This document shows positions 27,467-36,912 of a stretch of 64,000 bases of DNA, in pieces. The stretch lies in NCBI GenBank assembly GCA_902141825.1, contig CABFPG010000006.1, positions 62,001 to 126,000 on the forward strand. Reading direction: 5' to 3'. This stretch comes from Thalassocella blandensis (lineage in GTDB: Bacteria > Pseudomonadota > Gammaproteobacteria > Pseudomonadales > Cellvibrionaceae). Both the position numbers and the translations under genes were made by a program. A model generated the notes under the pieces. That model was not told the origin of the DNA, did not search any database, and saw nothing but the letters and a program-made list of their open reading frames with translations. Each line of letters begins with the position of its first letter. The first letter of the stretch is position 1.

Positions 27467-28459
27467 ATGAAAAAATTATATTTCCGAATAATTAACGCAG
27501 CCATCATGCTGAGTGCGAGTGCCGTTTATGCGGATCAGGTAATTAACGATGATCTCATCACCTCGGGCAGTTTGTGCGTGGGAGTTGACTGCACGAATGG
27601 CGAACTGTTTTCCTTCGACACCATTCGATTAAAAGAAAACAATCTGCGTTTAAAGTTCATGGATACCAGTGCATCTTCCGCATTCCCATCGAACGATTGG
27701 CAGATTACTATCAACGATTCGTCCAACGGCGGAAATTCGTATTTTGCGGTTGAGGACGTTACTGCAGGCACTATGCCATTTTATGTCGGCGCCGGCGCTT
27801 CATCACACTCTTTATATATCAATGGCAATGGCAATATTGGTATAGGCACTGCCACACCTCAAGTGGACCTGAATCTCAACTCAGGAAATACTCCAACAAT
27901 TCGTTTGGAGCAGGATATTACCGGCGGCTTTTCCGCACAATCCTGGGATGTTGGCGCAAATGAGGCTAACTTCTTCGTACGTGATTTTACTAATGGCGCT
28001 ACACTGCCTTTTAGAATCGCTCCGGGCGCTAGCGATGCAAGTTTGTTTATTGCATCCGACGGTGACATCGGATTCAAAACAACTTCGCCAGCAGGGGTGT
28101 TCGATATTGCTCACCCATCGGATGCAAATAATCATGCCTTGCTAATTGATCCCTCTGCAAATGTCGGCATTAATATCGACGACGGATTTTCACCGCAGGG
28201 GCTATTCGATGTGCAAACTACGGGTGGGGTATCGCGGTTTCGAGTGGAAAGCAATGGCAATGTTATGCTGAGCGATTCATGGCAAGTAAGTGGCGCGGAC
28301 GCTGGCAGCTTTGTAATTCAGTCTCTTGCCAATGCAGCGACTAAAATCGAATTAAAAGACGACGGTTCTATTGTGATAGGCGATGGCATTACAGTTGCGC
28401 CCTCAGGTGATGTTACCGTCACAAACCTTACAGTGACAGGCACATGTACTGGGTGTTAG
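27467..28459 (+). CDS. Exported tail-fibre-like repeat protein (330 aa)
   Basis: A Sec signal peptide (1-22, SAVYA) is followed by LCVGVDCTNGE with a Cys pair and then two related about 95-residue repeats. Each contains a DWQI/SWDV start, a FxVxDxTxGxxPFxxxxGA core and a SLYINGNGNIGIGTATP or SLFIASDGDIGFKTTSP segment. The GNIGIGTxxP motif is typical of trimeric fibre-like proteins with stacked beta elements. The protein ends in TGTCTGC. There is no membrane anchor apart from the signal. It is likely a secreted or surface fibre. It is the last gene of the three-gene exported cluster and is followed directly by a hairpin at 28486-28529. The biological role is not known. Confidence 0.65.
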   Translation: MKKLYFRIINAAIMLSASAVYADQVINDDLITSGSLCVGVDCTNGELFSFDTIRLKENNLRLKFMDTSASSAFPSNDWQITINDSSNGGNSYFAVEDVTAGTMPFYVGAGASSHSLYINGNGNIGIGTATPQVDLNLNSGNTPTIRLEQDITGGFSAQSWDVGANEANFFVRDFTNGATLPFRIAPGASDASLFIASDGDIGFKTTSPAGVFDIAHPSDANNHALLIDPSANVGINIDDGFSPQGLFDVQTTGGVSRFRVESNGNVMLSDSWQVSGADAGSFVIQSLANAATKIELKDDGSIVIGDGITVAPSGDVTVTNLTVTGTCTGC

Positions 28460-28485
28460 TTTTACCTGGTATTAGTTGCACCGAG

Positions 28486-28529
28486 GGTTAATTCTACCGA
28501 GCATTCACTGCACTTGCGCAGAATTAACC
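28486..28529 (+). terminator. Long-stem hairpin, probable terminator of the exported-protein cluster
   Basis: A perfect 10-bp inverted repeat (GGTTAATTCT ... AGAATTAACC) with a 24-base loop starts 26 bases after the stop codon at 28459. It is followed by TTCTCCATTCATTCC, pyrimidine-rich but without a strict T-run, so the terminator function is likely rather than certain. Confidence 0.45.
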
Positions 28530-28658
28530 TTCTCCATTCATTCCCTCTATCCAGCGATGTCTTTTAATTAAGTGCCCATAAGACATTTCCGGGTAAACGA
28601 CAGAACAAAAAAGCTCTATAATCGCAAACCATTCATTATTGATTATCGAGCTTTAGTT

Positions 28659-31208
28659 TTGTCATCACTCCCTATTCAAGCTGTATTACCCGATTTACTT
28701 CGAGCTTTTAACCAAGGCCATGAAGTCGTGCTGGAAGCGCCCCCAGGTGCAGGAAAAACAACACAGGTACCTTTGGCACTATTGAATCAAAGCTGGCTGG
28801 GCGAGCAGCAGATCGTCATGCTGGAGCCGCGCCGGATGGCGGCGCGTGCGGCGGCTGAGCGAATGGCACAGCTTTTAGGTGAAAACGTGGGAGAAACCGT
28901 TGGCTATCGTATTCGCCAGGAAAACAAAACCAGTCACAAAACAAGAATTACGGTCGTTACTGAAGGCATACTCACGCGCTGGCTGCAAAACGATCCATCT
29001 CTCGAAGGCATCGGGCTGGTTATTTTCGATGAGTTTCATGAGCGTAACGTGGACTCAGATCTTGGCCTGGCGCTATGCCTGCAAAGTAAAAGTTTATTTC
29101 GAGACGACACCGATCCATTAAAAATATTAGTGATGTCAGCCACCCTAGACGGCGATAAAATTGCCAATTACTTGTTTGGTGCTCCACTTATTCGCAGTGA
29201 GGGCAGATTACACCCGGTCGATATTCGATATTCTCACAGTAACGTGAGCACGCAAAATATCCTTGATTCCTTTGCTGAAAAAAATGTTGAAGAAAATGTT
29301 GAAAAAATTATTGAGGCACTGGATCTTCACCAAGGAAATATACTGGTATTTCTTCCCGGACAAGGCGAGATTAAACGCACCGCAGAGCAGCTGCGCCAGC
29401 GAACATCAGATGATATATCTATTCGGCCGCTTTATGGCAGCCTGAGCTTATCCGAGCAGCGCGACGCTATAGCACCACTTCCAGACAACTCACCCTATTC
29501 ACGTAAAATTGTGCTATCCACGGATATTGCAGAAACCAGCTTAACAATAGAGGGTGTGTCAGTCGTTATCGATTCCGGCCTGGTTAGGGTTCCCGAATAC
29601 GATCCCAATAACGGAATGACGAGGCTCCAGACAAAACGAATTTCTAAAGCCTCCAGCACACAGCGTGCAGGTCGCGCTGGGCGTTTAGGTCCCGGCGTTT
29701 GTTACCGGCTGTGGAGCGAAAGCCAGCAGCAAGGTCTGGCAGATCAAATATCGCCGGAAATAACTCACGCAGATCTCACACCGATAGCTCTGCAACTTTT
29801 ACAGTGGGGCGTCGCACACCCGCAAGAACTCGCTTGGCTGGACCCACCCTCCAACGGCGTTTACGATCAGGCGCTTGCGTTACTCCAGCAGCTCGGCGCA
29901 ATTCAACAACACTCAGACAGCCAGGTTACACTCACAAAACACGGTGAAGCCATGGCCAACTTAGCCACGCACCCCCGCCTGGCACACATGCTCTTAGAAG
30001 GAGAAGCCCAGGGCATGCTATCTCAAGCGTGTAATATCGCGGCTTTTCTTGCTGAACGAGATCCGTTTACGCATTTAGGGGCGGATGTGATTTTACGGAT
30101 GAATATTCTGGAGCAGGAACACACCTGCCCCAATGCACTACGCCACTGGTTACACCGTACAAAGAAGCAAGCCAAAAGCTTTGCCGCGGCCTTTCATCAC
30201 CAAAACCCCACCTCCGTTTCTCCACATCATGCCTACGCACTTTTGCTCGCTTTTGCTTATCCAGACCGCATTGCACGCAAACAAGGTCATGGGCTGTATA
30301 AACTCAGCAACGGGCGTAGCGCGTATTTAGCGGCTGGAGATGCACTCACCAAACAAGAGTGGCTGGTGGTAGTGGAAAGTGGCGGAAAAGCCGGGCAGGC
30401 GAATGATAAAATTTATTCCGCCATAGCTCTGGATGCAAATCTATTCCAACGCGAATTAGCGCATTTAATCAGACATGAGGAGGTGATTACCTGGGATGAT
30501 AAAGCCGGACGCATCATCGCAGAAGCACGAGATTACCTCGGTCGTCTGTGTGTTAAATCTGCTCCCATTCACAATGTCAGCAATACACAAATTCAACACG
30601 CCCTCTTAAATCACATACAAAATAAAGGCCTATCCATTCTGCCATTTACAGCAGAGGTACATCAGTTTTTATACCGTGTCGCCCTGGTAAAGAACACCTT
30701 GAAATCCGACAATCAGTCATGGCCAGATCTGTCTGAAGCAACGCTTATTTCTACACTTGAAAACTGGCTCGCACCTTTTTTAACTGGTGTAAAAAAAATG
30801 GAGGACTTACAGAAACTGGATTTAATCACTATATTGAAATCCCTTCTTCCCTGGGACCTTCAGACGACACTAGAAACACTGGCGCCAGAGAAAATTTCAG
30901 TTCCCTCTGGCTCTACACTCAGCATTGACTACAGCCAACAACCGCCGGTGCTTGCGGTAAAACTGCAAGAAATGTTTGGTTGCGAACAAACACCGTGTAT
31001 TTTAAATGGGCAGGTACGACTGGCAGTCCACCTGCTATCTCCAGCGAGAAGACCATTGCAAATTACACAAGATCTTGGGAATTTTTGGCGAAACAGCTAC
31101 CAGGAAGTAAAAAAGGAAATGAAAGGACGTTACCCTAAACACCCATGGCCGGATGATCCTTTAAGTGCAGAAGCCACACGCTTCACGAAGAAGCACTTAT
31201 CGAAATAG
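28659..31208 (+). CDS. hrpB: ATP-dependent helicase HrpB (DEAH family)
   Basis: 849 residues from the TTG at 28659; E. coli HrpB is slightly over 800. Motif I APPGAGKTTQVPL, motif II DEFH in IFDEFHERNVDSDL, motif III SATLDG, motif V STDIAETSLTIEGV and motif VI QRAGRAGRLGPG are all intact, followed by the HA2-type domain and the HrpB-specific C-terminal region ending PKHPWPDDPLSAEATRFTK. It is a cytoplasmic RNA-type helicase; its physiological role is not well defined. Start choice: an upstream GTG at 28572 is open but lacks a ribosome binding site and adds 29 atypical residues. The TTG gives (M)SSLPIQAVLPDLL, which aligns with the family N-terminus and has a CGAG upstream. The gene appears monocistronic. 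Confidence 0.92.
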   Translation: MSSLPIQAVLPDLLRAFNQGHEVVLEAPPGAGKTTQVPLALLNQSWLGEQQIVMLEPRRMAARAAAERMAQLLGENVGETVGYRIRQENKTSHKTRITVVTEGILTRWLQNDPSLEGIGLVIFDEFHERNVDSDLGLALCLQSKSLFRDDTDPLKILVMSATLDGDKIANYLFGAPLIRSEGRLHPVDIRYSHSNVSTQNILDSFAEKNVEENVEKIIEALDLHQGNILVFLPGQGEIKRTAEQLRQRTSDDISIRPLYGSLSLSEQRDAIAPLPDNSPYSRKIVLSTDIAETSLTIEGVSVVIDSGLVRVPEYDPNNGMTRLQTKRISKASSTQRAGRAGRLGPGVCYRLWSESQQQGLADQISPEITHADLTPIALQLLQWGVAHPQELAWLDPPSNGVYDQALALLQQLGAIQQHSDSQVTLTKHGEAMANLATHPRLAHMLLEGEAQGMLSQACNIAAFLAERDPFTHLGADVILRMNILEQEHTCPNALRHWLHRTKKQAKSFAAAFHHQNPTSVSPHHAYALLLAFAYPDRIARKQGHGLYKLSNGRSAYLAAGDALTKQEWLVVVESGGKAGQANDKIYSAIALDANLFQRELAHLIRHEEVITWDDKAGRIIAEARDYLGRLCVKSAPIHNVSNTQIQHALLNHIQNKGLSILPFTAEVHQFLYRVALVKNTLKSDNQSWPDLSEATLISTLENWLAPFLTGVKKMEDLQKLDLITILKSLLPWDLQTTLETLAPEKISVPSGSTLSIDYSQQPPVLAVKLQEMFGCEQTPCILNGQVRLAVHLLSPARRPLQITQDLGNFWRNSYQEVKKEMKGRYPKHPWPDDPLSAEATRFTKKHLSK

Positions 31209-31639
31209 CGTCCCTTACAAAAGCGTCAATTGGTAAACAGCGACCCTACATTCTTGTTACCCACAATAACGCCAAGTTTCCACTCTTGGCATGAATAAAT
31301 ATACCAATTCTGCGGTCTACAACTGAAGGCGGATAAATGGTGCCACTGCACACTTTGAGGCAAAACGGTCTGCAGCTGAAATACCGACGTAGCGGAGGAT
31401 GTTCGTTATTAACTCCACGCAACAGACGCCACATCACCATTGCAGCGTAACAGATACGGCTAGAGGTGTTTATCCGCCATTAATATACTAATAAAAATAA
31501 GGTATTTCCCACGACAGTATTGCTTGGCATCGTACATGCCCCACGACAAATGACTGTTTTTTAGGCATTACTATTCATTACACGGCAAATTATGTTTCAA
31601 TAGGCGGCATTTTTTGGAACCACACCATGCGGAGTTCAA
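31209..31639. other. Intergenic region, no gene seen
   Basis: These 430 bases lie between hrpB and the sulfotransferase operon. Only short unsupported frames occur. The promoter of the downstream operon is expected here; a GGAG at 31631-31634 is the ribosome binding site for the TTG start at 31640. Confidence 0.4.
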
Positions 31640-32842
31640 TTGTACAAAGCATTCCTTTTAAGCGTGACTGAATGGCTAAAATTCGGTATTCGGCTGCTCC
31701 GTGCGACCCCTTATGCAGGCGCGCTTGCATTTATTCCACGCTTACTTTTATTTACCGTAATCTGGCTAATAAGCGGAAGCCTCACTCTGTTTCACTGGCT
31801 GGGATTTTTACTCGATGAGTGCTTGTTTTTTTCCTATCGGCAAACAACTATTGAACGCCCCCTTTTCATTATCGGCATTCCACGCAGCGGTACAACCTGG
31901 CTACAACGCGTATTGGCGCAAGACGCCAACACCACGAGTTTAACCTTGTGGGAATGTATATTTGCACCGTCAATTACCCAGCGATACATATTTAAAGGTT
32001 TATCAACAGTACTTCAGCCAGTCGTCAAACTCTCTAGCCTACTTATGAGAGGCATGTTTAAAATTTCCCGTCTGTCCTTCTTTAAAAATTTTGACAACAT
32101 TCATAAACTCGGATTAAGCGAACCCGAAGAAGACTTTCTTTTACTGCTCCCTGTACATGCCTGTTTTTTAATGGCGTTACTTTGCCCCCGGGAAAAGCAT
32201 TATTGGAATCTCGCCAAATTTGACGATGCTGTGGCCCCTTATAAACGCGATATTATTCTTCAGTTTTATTCCAGCTGCGTGAGAAAGCATTTATATTTTC
32301 ACAACCGAATCAAAGGCTTTACCAACCAAGATTCACATCATTTACGTTTTCTCAGTAAGAATCCTTCATTTACCCCTTTTCTTTCAAGCTTGCGTCAACA
32401 CTTCCCGGATGCACACTTTATTGTCTGCATTCGCGAACCTGAAGCGACTATTCCAAGTCAAATAAGCTCTTTGATGCCTGTAGCAAAACTACTCGGCATG
32501 TCAAACCTCAAGCCCGAATTTATTTCAGGCATCGTGGATCTGTTAAAACACTATTATGCTCTGCTTGAGCGCAATGCAAGCTCGGATGACATCACCTTAG
32601 TTAACAACCACGAGTTACACTGCGAATTAAAACAGATTGTCACCCGAATTTATAAACGACAAGGCCTGGTTTTATCCGAAAGCTATTTACAGCATCTGGA
32701 AAAACTCGATCAACGCGGGAAAAAATTTCGCAGCCAACACCATTACCAGTCTGCTGAAAATGATGCCCTCTATCACGATGAGCTACCGTATTTTTCAGCA
32801 TCCTGGCAAAAACTCAATGCAACACACACGGTTAATAAATGA
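31640..32842 (+). CDS. Membrane-associated sulfotransferase family protein
   Basis: 400 residues beginning at a TTG with GGAG six bases upstream. The N-terminal 60 residues contain one or two hydrophobic segments (about 27-60), so the enzyme is probably bound to the inner membrane. The PAPS 5'-phosphosulfate loop GIPRSGTTWLQ is at 79-89. A second PAPS-contact region HFIVCIREPEATIPSQ lies near 258-273. The acceptor is unknown; hydrophobic N-termini in this family fit lipid or glycolipid substrates. The gene overlaps the next one by four bases (ATGA), making a tight operon with a GT4 glycosyltransferase and a DUF2334 deacetylase, so a sulfated or otherwise decorated glycolipid or glycan is a reasonable hypothesis. 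Confidence 0.8.
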   Translation: MYKAFLLSVTEWLKFGIRLLRATPYAGALAFIPRLLLFTVIWLISGSLTLFHWLGFLLDECLFFSYRQTTIERPLFIIGIPRSGTTWLQRVLAQDANTTSLTLWECIFAPSITQRYIFKGLSTVLQPVVKLSSLLMRGMFKISRLSFFKNFDNIHKLGLSEPEEDFLLLLPVHACFLMALLCPREKHYWNLAKFDDAVAPYKRDIILQFYSSCVRKHLYFHNRIKGFTNQDSHHLRFLSKNPSFTPFLSSLRQHFPDAHFIVCIREPEATIPSQISSLMPVAKLLGMSNLKPEFISGIVDLLKHYYALLERNASSDDITLVNNHELHCELKQIVTRIYKRQGLVLSESYLQHLEKLDQRGKKFRSQHHYQSAENDALYHDELPYFSASWQKLNATHTVNK

Positions 32843-33990
32843 ATACAGACGTTACAGCGAAAGATATCGGCCTACAGCAGAATATTGAGGCTCTTAAACA
32901 ACTCAGTCAGATTCGCATTGCCGTTATTTCGGATGCAGCTCCAGAAAGAAATGGTGTAGGGACTTATTACATTGATCTCATTGGGCACCTGAAAAATCGT
33001 GTTGCAGAGATTGATATTTTCTGCCCGACTATTGAAAACGGACAATGGAAAGCAGGGCTTGTGTTTCCGCTTCCTGGAGATGCTACGCAAAAGCTGTGTT
33101 TTCCGAACCCGATAAAAATGAAACGTTTTATACAAAACATTAAGCCGGATGTTGTGCTTATCGCAACTCCAGGCGTCTATGGAATAGTAGGTGCGTACTT
33201 AGCCCATCAGCTCAAGATACCCGCGATTACAGGTTTCCATACTTCATTCAAACAACTTACCGATTTATACTGGAAAGACTCTATTGCAGGGAAAATCGTA
33301 CACGGGTATTTTAAGGTATCACATTACTATTTGTTTAAAAAATGCCAAACCGTACTGGCTAACTCAGAGGATATGATTGAACAAGCCAGAAAGTTGAACC
33401 CACGCAATGTAAAACTAATCAGCACGGTGATTTCACCACTGTTCACCAATGCAGATACACAACCATACGATGGCAAGTTTAAGCGCATCTTATTTGCCGG
33501 ACGCCTCGCCCCAGAGAAAAATATTGATACCATCATTAAAGCGGCAAAAGCTTTACCTCAACTTCACTTTAGCATCGCGGGTGATGGGCCATTAATGGAT
33601 ACTTTTCAGCAAAGCGTGAAGGGTCTATCCAATGTGAGCATGCTGGGCTGGTTAAACAGAGAGGCACTGCGCGATCAAATTGATCAGCATGATGCATTAA
33701 TTCTTCCTTCGCACTTCGAATCTTTTGGAACAATTGTGCTGGAAGCGATGGCTCGCAAACGTCTGGTCATTGTCTCAAAAGGCTGTGGTATTGCAGACTG
33801 GCCAGAATATGCCAGAGGCTTTTACACCATGGAAAGCGATGAACTATTGCCGACATTAAATAGAATTACAGAGCAATCCAACGACGAAAGGCAGGCGATG
33901 GCCTCCACCGCCAAGCAAATCACTCAAGCCATTAATGAGAAAAGTCTACACGCCTGGTATGACGTTTTGCTGGAGCACTGTCGAAAATAA
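32839..33990 (+). CDS. GT4-type glycosyltransferase
   Basis: 383 residues with the two-Rossmann GT-B layout. The N-terminal acceptor domain begins IRIAVISDAAPERNGVGTYY. The C-terminal nucleotide-sugar domain has LFAGRLAPEKNIDTIIKA (about 214-231), SIAGDGPLMD and the retaining-enzyme EX7E motif in SHFESFGTIVLEAMARK (about 292-308). It would transfer a sugar from a nucleotide donor to a lipid or glycan in the cytoplasm or at the inner membrane face. The ATG overlaps the upstream sulfotransferase stop by four bases, and its own stop overlaps the downstream deacetylase start by one base, indicating tight translational coupling. The closest general resemblance is to lipid glycosyltransferases of the GT4 family; the exact sugar is unknown. 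Confidence 0.85.
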   Translation: MNTDVTAKDIGLQQNIEALKQLSQIRIAVISDAAPERNGVGTYYIDLIGHLKNRVAEIDIFCPTIENGQWKAGLVFPLPGDATQKLCFPNPIKMKRFIQNIKPDVVLIATPGVYGIVGAYLAHQLKIPAITGFHTSFKQLTDLYWKDSIAGKIVHGYFKVSHYYLFKKCQTVLANSEDMIEQARKLNPRNVKLISTVISPLFTNADTQPYDGKFKRILFAGRLAPEKNIDTIIKAAKALPQLHFSIAGDGPLMDTFQQSVKGLSNVSMLGWLNREALRDQIDQHDALILPSHFESFGTIVLEAMARKRLVIVSKGCGIADWPEYARGFYTMESDELLPTLNRITEQSNDERQAMASTAKQITQAINEKSLHAWYDVLLEHCRK

Positions 33991-34697
33991 TGCAAGCACT
34001 AGTTTCAATCCATGATGTTTCACCGGAAAATTTTGAGCGCGTCAGCAAAATCATTGATGCTCTACCAGACAGTTGCCGCCCGAATCTCATTCTGCTGGTT
34101 ATACCCGGCCTGCAATGGTCGCGAAAGAAAATAGAAAAACTGCAGCAATTACAAAAAAGTGGCTGTATTTTGGCTGGTCATGGCTGGGTTCACCGTTGCG
34201 ATAAAATTGAAGGGGTCTACCACAAGCTTCACTCCTGCCTGGTATCTCGCAATGTTGCTGAACATCTTGCTTTAACCGAATCACAGATACAGCAATTACT
34301 TGATGACTGCTATCAATGGTTTGTGCAACATCACTTCACCCCGCCGCAGTACTATGTGCCTCCCGCATGGGCAATGGGCAGCATATCCCGCCAGGCGCTG
34401 AGAGAAAGCCCCTTTCGTTATTTTGAATCCAGCTGGGGAATATACGATGCGCAAACCGACAAATTTACTTACTTACCGTTAGTGGGGTTTGAAGCAGATA
34501 CTCCAACAAGAAGCCTGGTACTGTCCTGTTGGAATAAAATCAATGAGTGGATAGGCAGTATAAAAAAGCCACTTAGACTTAGTATCCATCCACATGACCC
34601 TGAGCTCTTTCTGAAAGAAAAGCTCTGGCAATCGTTAAATAAAGTGGAATCCACTCAGCACATCACGGATCTCTCCGCATTTAATCGCCAGAGGTAA
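33990..34697 (+). CDS. DUF2334 polysaccharide deacetylase-like protein
   Basis: 235 residues matching the DUF2334 branch of NodB-like deacetylases. SIHDVSPENF at residues 6-15 holds the metal-binding His-Asp pair. AGHGWVHRCD at about 62-71 supplies the H-x3-H-type ligands, PPAWAMG matches the family core and SIHPHDPELF near 197-206 is the C-terminal catalytic His motif. There is no signal peptide, so it is cytoplasmic or membrane-peripheral. It would deacetylate an N-acetylated sugar made by the coupled glycosyltransferase. It is the last gene of the three-gene operon. The gene is convergent with the S9 peptidase gene; a small inverted repeat at 34706-34729 lies between them. Confidence 0.85.
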   Translation: MQALVSIHDVSPENFERVSKIIDALPDSCRPNLILLVIPGLQWSRKKIEKLQQLQKSGCILAGHGWVHRCDKIEGVYHKLHSCLVSRNVAEHLALTESQIQQLLDDCYQWFVQHHFTPPQYYVPPAWAMGSISRQALRESPFRYFESSWGIYDAQTDKFTYLPLVGFEADTPTRSLVLSCWNKINEWIGSIKKPLRLSIHPHDPELFLKEKLWQSLNKVESTQHITDLSAFNRQR

Positions 34698-34705
34698 ACC
34701 TAAGT

Positions 34706-34729
34706 GCTCAATCAAGTAAGCTATTGAGC
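34706..34729. terminator. Inverted repeat between convergent genes, possible weak terminator
   Basis: A perfect 7-bp repeat (GCTCAAT ... ATTGAGC) with a 10-base loop lies in the 100-base gap between two convergent genes. Neither strand has a real T-run after the stem, so this is only a candidate. Confidence 0.3.
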
Positions 34730-34797
34730 TGACAGAAAATATAAATGTCACAAGCACGCAGCTTTATCCACAGGGATGAAACTGCGATGCACAACAC

Positions 34798-36789
34798 TTA
34801 CGGTTTGGCGGGCACTTGCAAATACTGATTTACAAAATCAATCAATGCAGACAAGGCAGCCAATCTGGTGTCCTGCTGGGACAGGTGGTGGTTGTCGCCT
34901 TCCAACTCCACAAACTCAACTTTTTTCTCCGCTTTCTGCAAACGCTTATACATAAGCCGCGACTGTTTGACGCTCACCACTTTGTCCTTGTCGCCATGAA
35001 TTAGAAGGATCGGAGCTTTTACTTTATCAACATGCTCTGCTGGAGAAATCGACCGTAAGAGATCTTTATCATAATCATCTTCACCAGACCATTGCGTATA
35101 CCAATACGAAAGCACTTCAGAATCTCGACCATGTTGGCTCTTCTCATCTTTCAACATACGGTATAAATCACTTACACCATTAATAGAAACAGAGCACTTG
35201 TACAGGTCAGGGGTAAATGTAGCACCTGCAAGCGCTGCGTAGCCACCATAACTCCACCCCACGATACAAACTCTCTCGGGATCAATTATTCCTTTCTTCA
35301 CCAAAAACTCTACGCTATCCGTCAGATCATCCTGCATTTTTTTACCCCATTCACCCCGCCCTGCCAGCGTGTGCTTGACACCAAAACCTGAAGAACCTCG
35401 AAACTGGGGTTGAATAACCAAATACCCTTGACTTGCCAACGCCTGAGGCAGCCAATCATAACCAACCGTGTCGTGCGATTCAGGGCCGCCATGAGGATAT
35501 AGCACTGCAGGAAGGTTTTTCATATCGCTGACTTTTTCATTCGGGATGGTTAAAATTGTTGGAATTTGTAAACCATCTCGCGCAGAGAAAGTAACGGTAC
35601 CGATAGGATTAATCGTGTTCGCAGGAATAGCACTTCGCGTTGAAGCCAAAAACGTTTGAGTATTTGTATCATTAAAGAGGTAATAATCTCCTGCACTACT
35701 GGTTCCTTCCAACTTCACAATCAAACTTTTTTTATCTTCAGTCCAATCCGCTAACCAGACACTATCGCCAGATGCAAACGCAATAATTTTATCCATTTTC
35801 TGATTAAGATTTTCGTCAAAAAATTCATAACTGGGGTATAGTCCGGAATAACGCACGCCGATCATGCGTTGATTAATATCAGTATATATTCTTTCAACAT
35901 CGGCATCTTCACGAGCAAAAATTGGAGAGGAAATAGCGCCATCTTCCAGCGACATAGTACGAAGCACCTCTCGATCCAATTCATGAGACGTTGTCGATAT
36001 GATTAAAGCATCTTCTCCCGGGGTTATACCCACCGCTGAAAAAGTACGAAGACTCTCTTCTACGCTGTAGATTTCTTTTTTTTCACCAGACAAATAGGAA
36101 AAAACCTCATGGCGATTAGTCCGTTCACTGTAACGCAACTCTGCAAGCGGCTTCCCCTTACTGTTCATATAGTATTTATATGAGTGATTTGCTCCTTTTA
36201 GTATAGGTTTTGGTAAGCGTCGTTTTGTAAGCGAAACTCTTAGCAAAGAATACTCAGGATTGGTGTCACGGTAAAAATCGTCCCCCGTAAAAGCAGGCAT
36301 GTACGCGTGTTTACGATCAGGAGAAAGGCCAACTATATCACCCAAACCACTTTGTCCGATAAAAACGCCCTTCCCAGGAACAAGCAGCTGGTTAATTTCA
36401 CCAGACTTTACATCCATCAAGTACGCGGTACCTAATTGAAATTCACCTTTAAACCCCATGACCCGGCGAACTCGACCAGCATTAATGATGATACGTTTCT
36501 CACTGATAAAATAGAGATCATAGACACTTAAATCACCGAGCTTCGCCCCATCAATAAGTTTTTTCTCTTTTAGTGAGTAGACCAATAAAGAATCGTCATC
36601 ACCGTCAGTTTTCACGAATGCAATTAAATTTCCACTAGGGGAAATTCGCATACGACTAATCGCCGGTAATACGCCAAATGTTTCAATACTTGGCTTGCCT
36701 GGTACATCGGCAAAAACTGATGAAGAGACTAGTACGAGACACAGGCATAGAACTGCGGGGATTAACTTTCCTAATGTGATATTTTTCAA
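34798..36789 (-). CDS. Exported S9-family prolyl oligopeptidase-like peptidase
   Basis: 663 residues with a Sec signal peptide (1-27, SSVFA). Residues about 30-400 form the beta-propeller part. The C-terminal alpha/beta-hydrolase domain contains oxyanion-region PHGGPESHD, nucleophile GWSYGGYAAL (Ser near 512), LLIHGDKDKVV (Asp near 600) and GDNHHLS (His near 634), the complete S9 triad. It cleaves peptides, probably in the periplasm. The start is TTG at 36789 with AAGGA six bases before, a clear ribosome binding site. The gene follows the TSUP permease gene on the same strand after a 123-base gap; cotranscription is possible but no functional link is evident. Confidence 0.9.
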   Translation of the reverse strand: MKNITLGKLIPAVLCLCLVLVSSSVFADVPGKPSIETFGVLPAISRMRISPSGNLIAFVKTDGDDDSLLVYSLKEKKLIDGAKLGDLSVYDLYFISEKRIIINAGRVRRVMGFKGEFQLGTAYLMDVKSGEINQLLVPGKGVFIGQSGLGDIVGLSPDRKHAYMPAFTGDDFYRDTNPEYSLLRVSLTKRRLPKPILKGANHSYKYYMNSKGKPLAELRYSERTNRHEVFSYLSGEKKEIYSVEESLRTFSAVGITPGEDALIISTTSHELDREVLRTMSLEDGAISSPIFAREDADVERIYTDINQRMIGVRYSGLYPSYEFFDENLNQKMDKIIAFASGDSVWLADWTEDKKSLIVKLEGTSSAGDYYLFNDTNTQTFLASTRSAIPANTINPIGTVTFSARDGLQIPTILTIPNEKVSDMKNLPAVLYPHGGPESHDTVGYDWLPQALASQGYLVIQPQFRGSSGFGVKHTLAGRGEWGKKMQDDLTDSVEFLVKKGIIDPERVCIVGWSYGGYAALAGATFTPDLYKCSVSINGVSDLYRMLKDEKSQHGRDSEVLSYWYTQWSGEDDYDKDLLRSISPAEHVDKVKAPILLIHGDKDKVVSVKQSRLMYKRLQKAEKKVEFVELEGDNHHLSQQDTRLAALSALIDFVNQYLQVPAKP

Positions 36790-36912
36790 TGTTCCTTCTC
36801 CATGACAAATAAAAAGTAGAAGCTTCTTGGTTTATTGTTATATGTATAGCTACGCAGTATTAAGCGTTTCAAGTAGATTCTTTGGCTTGGTGTAACGCAA
36901 GAACTGCCGCTG

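Noticed and set aside
28277-29320. Short in-frame duplication around 29276-29310 in hrpB (AAAATGTTGAA repeated)
   Set aside because: It encodes a brief NVEENVE repeat in a variable linker of the helicase and does not disrupt the frame.
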